Part shown: positions 55,601 through 64,000 of the stretch, piece after piece
Layout: each line of letters opens with the position of its first letter
Numbering within the stretch: the stretch's first letter is position 1
NCBI RefSeq assembly: GCF_017654505.1
Contig: NC_054553.1
Location: forward strand, 8,444,621 to 8,508,620
DNA: 64,000 nucleotides
Direction: 5' to 3'
Source of the DNA: Polyodon spathula
Taxonomy: Eukaryota > Chordata > Actinopteri > Acipenseriformes > Polyodontidae
Translations under genes and position numbers: made by a program
Notes under the pieces: model-generated
Seen by the model: the letters and a program-made list of their open reading frames with translations, nothing else
What the model was told of the DNA's origin: nothing
The model's database searches: none

Positions 55601-57501
55601 TAATCGAATCTCATTCCATCTCAATCTCAACAGTTCATTCGGTCAGGGTGGCCATCGAGGTGCCTGCTGGTGATTTATCATTCTTTCACTCAGTCTTAAT
55701 ATTCTTCAGGTATTTGGCCTGGGTTAAAAAGGCAATATAATGTGCTCTGCAGAATGACACTGTGGGCCATAATAAAAAATAAAATGATATATGTGTGTGT
55801 ATCTATGGAAACCCTACATATACTGTGCTGTAATTAGAGCATACAGAATAACAAAACAAAATGAATTCCAGAACCAAGAAATGGCTGGTGAGAATGTTAA
55901 TAATGTTGATAAAACTGATTTTAAATATTGGTAATTGTTCCTAACTACTGGCTACCTGGCTAATATCACAGTAGTAAGGTATTCATATACAGTATATTTA
56001 AAGTTTAGTGTACATTATCGTTGGTAATGCACAATATTTCAAAGTCCCCTTGATGACTAGATTCAATACAGTCCTCTGACTTAATTAATATGCTTGTCTT
56101 TGCGACAATCTCAGTGACCTCCGCAGGTACTTTCAAAGCAAGCATGCACTGAAGATAGGGAATTCGTCCCAGCGTGGCAAATTGATGCTGAAGTGTGCAG
56201 ATTGTAGAGCGTGCTTCAAACAATAGTTAAGACTTAAGCTTTTTGTTCACTTGAGTTAGTGCAGCAAAAACTCAAGATAAGAGTTCAGTTTTTTCAAAAG
56301 AAACCAATTTTTTTCCTTAATAATGACATATCCACCATCAAAATGCGACAGAAAGCGTTGTAGTCTTGTCAGGTTTCATTAATACTAACAAGGATGCATT
56401 TTAAATCTTATGTAACAACACTTCACACACTATGAATTGGGGGGGAAATGCAAACCCCAGTTTAACACTGCAGTGTCCCCAGTCACATGTAGTTTTTACT
56501 GCAGTTTTTCAATCATTTTTTATTTGGTCTGTGTCTGTGATCGACGTGTAACACTACATTTATTGACATTTAATTGAATTTGCCAAATTTCTGCCCCGGT
56601 CTGTATGCTGTCTAAATCTTAAAAAAACATTTTGAACAACACGCAAATGTTACAGAACTAGCACGAAAAGTGCATGCAGGAGCTCGCAAATTAACTTGCT
56701 GAGTTTGAAGATTTTTATCGTTAACATTGTGTTAACTCAGCATTGAAAAAGCTTTGGGAATACTGTATGGCCCAGGGATCCAGAAACAAATGATTCAGGG
56801 TTTTTTTTTTTTTTTTTAGGTATAGAAACAAACCTTTGTTTAAAACCATGGTCGCCAAACAAGTTTTATGAATAGTATAATATCTCATTTTTCAATTTTA
56901 CTCCCAAAACCTAAAACATATGGCATGACAAACATATTCCCACAAGCCTGTATAATATACCTAGCACCTGTATTCATCTGGGTGGACTTCCTTAGTGGAA
57001 AAACATGGGAGGATGAAGCCTTTGTGAGGGTTCTGAAGTAGATCAGTTATCAGCCTGGCTTTGTTCTGCAGGGGAGAGTTATGTCATTCAAAAATGCATT
57101 GTCAGAATAAAGTATGAAAACTTACCTATGTACTTCCATTTTCTCTGTACTGTGATCTTCCTCTTCAGCCTCTGCAGAGCTGCTAGGGACTGATAATACT
57201 GACTGTAATGTAAGACTAGATTTAGGGGAAGGTACTGGAAATGTCAGAGACTATGTAGGCACAAAATAACTGTGACAATGCAGCAGATGTTTTTTTTTTT
57301 TTATAAATGGGGCACTGGTAGCACAGGGGAAGCTACAAAGGTATCACAGTGGGAAACTTTTACTTTTTTGATTTACCAATGGTACGTTTAAATAAGGACA
57401 ATAAGGTTATATTATGCATTTACCATGGTTTGACATTATTATTATCATTATTATTATTATTATGCTTTACTATACCCCTCTGGGCTTTTCTATGCTTCAC
57501 C

Positions 57502-57507
<6 letters not shown>

Positions 57508-57574
<67 letters not shown>
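57508..57574. repeat. TA microsatellite
   Basis: Pure (TA)n of about 67 bases. Confidence 0.96.
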
Positions 57575-57579
<5 letters not shown>

Positions 57580-59512
57580 ACACTTTACTATGTTCAGCTT
57601 TTATAAGGGTAATGCCACGTTGCACCATATCAGTACAAACAGGACTAATCATTCTAGTGAAGCTTTGACAGGGGTTTTGGTCACTTAACACAATTACAGC
57701 TACACCTTTCACTTTGTATTTTCTAATATTTCACGGGGTTCAAAGGTTATGATTAGATAATATTCATCCAACTAACTATGTCAGTCCTCTGAATATAACT
57801 ACAAGAATAGAAGAGTCAAGGGTCACCCTCGCTCAGTCTGCGGTGAGGTGTCTTCATTGTCCTTCCAATTCTCAGGATTGAGTTTGCAGGATATGTTTCT
57901 AATGCTCCAGCACTCTGGCTGCCAGTGCCAAACCAAAACAATGGTAACAAGCAACAGGGGCACTAAACTCAGCTGATATTACCAATGAATCCCAGCTAGA
58001 CTACCTCAAATGCATTCTCACTATCTGTAAGATATAATTCACCCTTAATCAAAGGAAAAATAAGCAGTATCCTACTATATATGCATCAATAATGGATTAA
58101 CCAATTAAGGATGGCAGCTACTAATAGTGCTTTTGCACTTACAACTCCTGAGATTCTTATCAGACAGCACTGGACTCTGAACCTGTATGCCCACACATAG
58201 CCCCTGCTTTAAAGCATTGAGAAGTCATATCTCCATGGCAACAGCATTAAACACTGTAGTTACCTGCATGTACAAATCATTGAAACCTTATTCATTTTAC
58301 CCATTAACACAGGCCCTTATTTGGCCGCTAACAAAACATATACAGTATTTTCATCTCCTGACCGATTTGCTATCGCTGATAATGCTGTGGTCTTCTAAAG
58401 GTTCTGCTAGGGTTTCTTCTGTGTAATACTCTGGTTTTATACATGAAATGGTATTCATTCAGGTTCTCACATGATACAGCTGTGTCATTGAACTACCTCC
58501 CCCTGAAGTGAAGCCTACTCTGGGGTAGAGCACAGCTGCCATTTATCATCGGCACTCAAAAGTGTAGTGTAATGTTTGTGCCATGGTCCAGTTCAAACAT
58601 GGAGAGGGCTGCTGTGATGCTTTACTTCCAGAGACGTTTCATACATACATATAAATAAATACATATTAATGTTGAATACTTTAATGCCAGGTTATCCTGT
58701 GCTTTTGTTATTTTGTTTGTTTTTTGACCTAAAAGAAAAAGCCACTACAAACCATTATAAAAATGAAAAGTTGAAACAAAAAATATGGAGGGGTGTTGTG
58801 AAAATGGCACAGAAACTGATTTTAAAAGAATGCTTCAACTGTGTACTACCTCTCTATTTATTCCTTCGATGATGCATTTTCAGACCCAGTCAACGATGGT
58901 TTTTCCAACAGAGGGAGAGAATTCAAAGTATTTCCTCTAGTGAACACCTAGGGGGAAGTGTGGGTGGAACTACTGACAGGGTCCACTTCATTACAAATGG
59001 ATTCTTTCCTGCATGTAACCATCCCAAAGGTTCCATAAAATAAGCAGGAAACAAAACTGTGTTAGGAATCCATTTAGAGTTTCCTTAGACGAAAATGCTG
59101 TAATAAATCTTGTGATAGCTTATCATTTAAACAGCTTCATTCATTTTCCAGTGTCATATAGTGTACACTCTGTTCTTCCACAGATCTTACTCTGGGTACG
59201 TTCCTTTCTTAGATAGCAGACCCTGTTGGCTACAAGTGTGTTTAGAGCCTCACTGTAATAAGCTTACTCTACGCTCTGAAACCTGCCAACTCTGTCAGCC
59301 AAATAGGCATGCTTGTATTAATACCTGCAGCAGATAGCATAGGTTATAAGATCTGATCTGATTGATATAACATGTGATTATAAGGTAACAACTCTCTCAA
59401 TTACATAGGGGCTTGGTGGCACAGCAGGTTTATTCACTAGCCTGTCATACCCTTCAGGCATGGCTGCAAATCTGGCTTTATTAATTCAGCTCTACAAATG
59501 TAAAGAGTAAGT

Positions 59513-59514
<2 letters not shown>

Positions 59515-59576
<62 letters not shown>
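59515..59576. repeat. TA microsatellite
   Basis: Pure (TA)n of about 60 bases. Confidence 0.96.
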
Positions 59577-59579
<3 letters not shown>

Positions 59580-61831
59580 CATAACGTTAAAGACAAATAC
59601 AGTTTTCTATTTTTTTAAGGTGTTTTCACCTAAGTTCAGGCTTTAGTTGCCTTAGATAGATGTCAGTTAGATGAGCCAAATATGCCTTTAAAGTGATCTG
59701 CCACTTTGGAAACACATTTTCTTTAGTTTTGTAGGAATACACCGCTGTGCACTAGATTGTGCAGGTGCTTAAGATAAAGGCAATTTGGCTGCTCTAGCCT
59801 ACATTACAGCTGTTTATGACAGGCAAATAGACCTGAAAACCAGCTCAGAGTTAAAGCGCCTTGGTTAAAAAAAATAAATTAATAAAAAAAAAATAATAAT
59901 ATTTGAATATAGCAAAAGGAAACAATAAGAGTATTTGCAACATATATAAAATGACAAGGGAACAGATAAAACAATACACACATAATCAGAAACTAAAACT
60001 CTAATCTAATCCCACACACACAAAACAAAAACAGCCATTTTCCCAATTCACTTTGCTGCTCTGAGAGATGGATTACCCCGGGGAGTTTAAATAGACCAGA
60101 CCGACTTGTCCTGGGGACCTTTATAAAAAACATTGCAGTCAGATTCACAGAAAGCAGTTGTTGATGAGCTGATTACAGTAATCTTTCTCACATTTGGCTG
60201 GCCTTGGTAATTAAGCAGTTTCTAACATTAAAAAAAAACCCTCAAGGACCAAACAGTACAGAAACCCACTACATTAATCTGTAGGCACTGGAATTACAAC
60301 CAAAACCTTGTAATTGCTTTGCAGGGAAGGGAATAAACAAACTCTGTAAAACCAATTTTAACTCAAAAAAATGAACAAACAAGTACAGAGTTCTTTTCCA
60401 ATGGCAGAATTATGTATAAAGGAGACAGCACACTTCATAATGTTGAATTTAGTCCAAATGAAAGAGAATTACAAATCAAAACAGAAATTGTGGCACAAGC
60501 AGATTTATTTATTAAAAAAAATATTTAAATTGCCCACAAACAACTTATTAGGAGATGAACACATTTATGTGCACCATCTCCTCCATTACCATGATCAATT
60601 AAATTAAATATGAAATGTTTCATATATATGTCCCCCTATGAAGAATATCAGAGGAGTCATTTTGCAGCAGCAACCTATACACGAGGGGGCCTTTTTAACT
60701 GATTTAAACTGTGGAGGTAATTAAAACATCTATAAACTAAAGAGACTTAAATGTGATGTCAGAGATGTTGTTTTCATAACCTTGTTAAATAATTACTGCT
60801 CTTTAACTTGAAACACTCCCTCTTAAAATGCGACTAAAACAACAACCATAACATTTTTAATAGGCTGTGGAAAGGCATTATCTATTTCAGTGTTGTCCAA
60901 TTGAAATTGTTGACTAGCCACAAGTGTGGCAACAGTGACAACATTTTAGCCACATGCGCTCATTTAAGTAGAAAACGCCTCAAATACACTCACACAATAC
61001 AGGTAAATGTAATTCAACACTAAAAATAAAAACCCTGCTATATATATATATATATATATATATAACACAACCTAGTGCTCAAACACATCTACCACCATTC
61101 AATGTGAAACGCTGCAGTCTTTCTAGACTAGACTAAACCTGTAATGGTGAGTCACAGCAGCCTTGTTAGCAGGTGATGTTTTTGGAGCTGAACTTATGAA
61201 ATGTACAGTTGGTGTTGGCTGTGCTGAATCATGGCAATAATACAGACACCATCTTATTACTCTGCTATCAGCAGACTCTTGCTGGGGCGTTCTGTTCAAA
61301 CAGCAGACTGCAGTTATGTATTTATAGCCGATTCAGTTCCAAAGATTGTTTACCTTCATGACTGCGCTACTGTGTTTAGGCTAAAACCAGTAGAGGGTTT
61401 ATGTGATTAAATCTTATCTCTGACTTCAAAGAGTTCGCTTATCTGTGACGCAGATGAATTGGCTGCAAGCAAATTCATTATAAATCCAAACAATGTTTTG
61501 GATTTCATGGTCTCCTTTCTTTCGTTTTTTAAACTGTGGGGAGCTGCATTTTACAAATTATCATTTGAAAAACTGAGATGAAAATCCATATGTGTACAAT
61601 TCAACAAAGGTTGTGTTAATCTGTCTATATGCAATCTGGTGGATATTTTCAACTGCTGAGCCTAAAGAAGGGTAAAGAATAGAATTCAGATAAAAGAACT
61701 TGAGCCATTGTTTCAACTACTTAATATATGAAAAGATGGTTCTTCTTCACAATCATTTTAAACAGCATTCATTATTTATTATGTAGCGTAAATCATTATT
61801 TTAACTAGTTGTAATTTTTTGTTTTAAACAG

Positions 61832-61891
61832 ATATCTCGAACATTGGAGGCTGATCTTGCCAGATCCCAACAGCGAAACAAGTTTGAGCCT
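61832..61891 (+). other. Weak candidate exon
   Basis: Preceded by TTTTAAACAG and followed by GAGCCTG/GTTAGT. One frame is open and reads ISRTLEADLARSQQRNKFEP, a helix-like, coiled-coil-like peptide. No partner exon was found, and the donor is only fair. Confidence 0.2.
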
Positions 61892-62676
61892 GGTTAGTAC
61901 TTGATAAAAAATCAGGTACTGCATAAAATGGTATTGGTGAGATTGATGAGATTAGAGAGCGCTATTCTGCAGAGAAACTGTGGTCTGACATAAATTCCTA
62001 GTTAAAAATACACTTTTACAGCACTTCTAGAAAATTGAAGATCTCAACAGAACTGGGAATTCACATTGACGAGATCCCATATATTAACCCAGGGGTGGGA
62101 GCGTTGTTTGGGTACTGAAGCAAATATAACAATGGTGTTTGACATTTTTATTGCTTTTCTTTGAATTGTCAAAAGCAGATATTAAACATTTCAGTTTTTT
62201 TCTGAAATACTGGTATGTCTTCCTGGATGCAACATCAACCTGAACATTTGGTGGCAGTGGTGGGATCCTGTAACCTGTTGGTGAGGCAAGCATGAGCATT
62301 ATTAAGAACCAAATTAACCCAGAGTGGCAAGTCTGTTATAAAGGAAGAGCGTCTCCAGATCAAGAGATCAAGAGAGTCAGATCAGCTGCCTCAAAGGAGG
62401 AAGAATGGGTTTTATATATGCTAGATCTGTGTTAAGCCTAATGTGAGATTACTTATATTCTGCTGTATATTTAATGTTATGAATGGAAACTAAAAAAATA
62501 ACACTCAGAAGTCTGGCCTATCTTCCTTTATCCAATAGTAACTGTCACAAGAGGACACAAGCAGGAAAGCAAAACAGTTTCCACAATTAAGAAGCAATGT
62601 CATTATATCAATAAGTGCCAGCAATATTTGGTACGCTGCAGTTTTTTGCCATCAAAAGAAATGGAATCTTGGTCTG

Positions 62677-62679
<3 letters not shown>

Positions 62680-62733
<54 letters not shown>

Positions 62734-63290
62734 TAGCAGACATTTTATCTAAACCGACTTACAGAAATTAAACAAAATATAAAAAGTATATAAGCTACAG
62801 GCAACAAAATGCAAAACAAGCACATATATACAATATATACAACATAAATACACATAAAGGAAAACACAAAAAGATATATAAATAGGAATGTACAAACAAA
62901 GGTTAAATAAGTGGGTTTTGAGAAGTTGGCAGGAAGCTGTAAAAGACTGAACAGTCCCCCCCCGTCTTCTGACTCTCTTAGGGCAAGAGTTCATACAAGT
63001 CAACTCAACTCGGCTAGCTCCCGTAGGGCACACATAGAATAATGGACTGAACACAATGAATGTTCTAAGAGGTTGGACATAGGAAGGGGCAGTATGAGAA
63101 ATAGAGCAATAGCAAGAGAAAGGGTCTTAAATTGGATGCGAAGGTAGCCAGTGGAGAGTACAAAGCAGAGGAGTAGCGAGAGAATAGCTGGTTTGGGAAA
63201 ATACCAGACGAGCAGCAGAAATTTGAATAAGTTGAAGAGGGCAAATAGCTGAAATAGGGAAATGAGCAAGGAGAAAAGATCACTAGATAA
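62680..63290 (-). repeat. ATT repeat plus adjoining dispersed repeat
   Basis: (ATT)n at 62680-62731 runs into TTTAGCAGACATTTTATCTA and ACCGACTTACAG, a decayed form of a string very common in fish genomes next to ATT repeats. The following 500 bases include GGATGCGAAGGTAGCCAGTGG and ATACCAGACGAGCAGCAG, also like that dispersed family. I do not know its class. Confidence 0.5.
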
Positions 63291-64000
63291 CACTGCCTCT
63301 TACTTCTATAAAGACACCAGCTTAGTTAACGTATGCTACAAATATCTATGGAAGGAAACCAGAACTGAAGAGCATCTCCTGAACTCAGCTGAAAGCTCCT
63401 TAACACAGACTTCTCAAAACATAATTTTGAAAAATAGTATTGAGTAAATTATAAAAAAGGGATGACATTTTTTTTTCTAAGTATCATTAAAAGCAAATTT
63501 CTCTGTTTAAAATGCATACTGTATTTGTGTGCTAAACAAAACCTTTCATTTACTCAAGCCAATCACTAAAAAATATCTAAATCCTGGTTTTACCCCTCTG
63601 AATGGAGAAAGGAATTGTCTAGGGTTTCAGTGCAAGTTCTAGTTCTGGGTGGTAATTTTTGCCTCTGGAGGTCATGCTGAAGGTCTTTTGAGTTCATTTG
63701 TCAGCTTTCATAGAAGCCCTGCAATCTGAAGCTTTGGAGATGATAATGACACTGGATTGAGAATGCAATCTCCTGACAGTCTGAGGCAATTCTAGTAGCC
63801 AAGACTGCGATAGAGATGTATCATAGCTTCCCAGAGGAAATGTAATTCAAATCTGGTGCACTTGCTGGCCTTTTTAGTAAAAAAAAAAAAAAACAAGCAA
63901 ATTATGGCTAAGTGTGATTACTAAATCATCAAAGGTGAATCAGACTGGTAAAAAGAAAAAGCACATTTACTCTACAGTCATCCTAAACCACAGTCACCCA
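63291..64000. other. Nothing recognised
   Basis: AT-rich sequence with a poly-A run at about 63880-63894 and no supported gene or repeat family. Confidence 0.4.

Larger units (their letters stand above)
52666..61831. other. Gene-free stretch
   Basis: No ORF or exon chain with recognisable homology on either strand. It contains TA microsatellites (57508-57574, 59517-59575, 61040-61063), poly-T runs, and short stretches that look like old SINE-type copies (57308-57350, 59405-59480, both with GGTAGCACAG/GGTGGCACAG-like strings) without clear ends. Confidence 0.5.

Overview
The window is eukaryotic nuclear DNA. It has low gene density, GT-AG introns, long AT-rich introns, many TA, CA, GTT and ATT microsatellites, and at least four Tc1-type DNA transposons of families common in fish and amphibian genomes. 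The proteins are clear vertebrate orthologues, so a ray-finned fish or similar aquatic vertebrate is the best guess. The species cannot be told from the sequence alone. I name families from recall; no searches were run.

Layout: (1) 954-18358, minus strand: a complete ACSL4 coding region (long-chain acyl-CoA synthetase 4) in 14 exons, 709 codons plus stop. Every exon joins in frame. Likely non-coding 5' exons lie at 20950-21015 and possibly further upstream, and a CRE/ETS/CCAAT promoter-like block lies near 35.5 kb. ACSL4 introns hold a nested foldback repeat (1.6-3.0 kb), a Tc1 element with an uninterrupted 342-codon transposase (3.8-5.2 kb), an anomalous AT-only block (6.05-7.3 kb) and an LTR-like segment (12.6-13.2 kb). 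A Harbinger-like MITE (20.0-20.5 kb) and a second, decayed Tc1 with both ends (25.67-27.23 kb) lie upstream of the coding region. (2) 27-40 kb: no confirmed gene; it holds a possible hAT-like element and a 584-bp direct duplication bordered by poly-G tracts. (3) 40190-43168, minus strand: complete PIN4 (parvulin-type peptidyl-prolyl isomerase), four exons, 128 aa. (4) 46.8-49.4 kb: a cluster of broken Tc1 copies. (5) 49516-51783, plus strand: a NEK-family kinase of 505 aa in three coding exons, with the whole kinase domain in one exon. It is bracketed by near-identical inverted repeats at about 48.82-49.05 and 52.43-52.66 kb. (6) 52.7-64 kb: mostly repeats and microsatellites, with one weak candidate exon at 61832-61891.

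The three genes do not form a pathway. ACSL4 activates polyunsaturated fatty acids, PIN4 is a small nuclear/ribosome-associated isomerase, and the NEK kinase may act at cilia or microtubules judging from its family. No new multi-gene system is evident. The points most worth checking are the NEK locus within inverted repeats, the set of frame-compatible candidate exons upstream of ACSL4, and two places that look like assembly trouble (6.0-7.35 kb and 38.35-39.74 kb).
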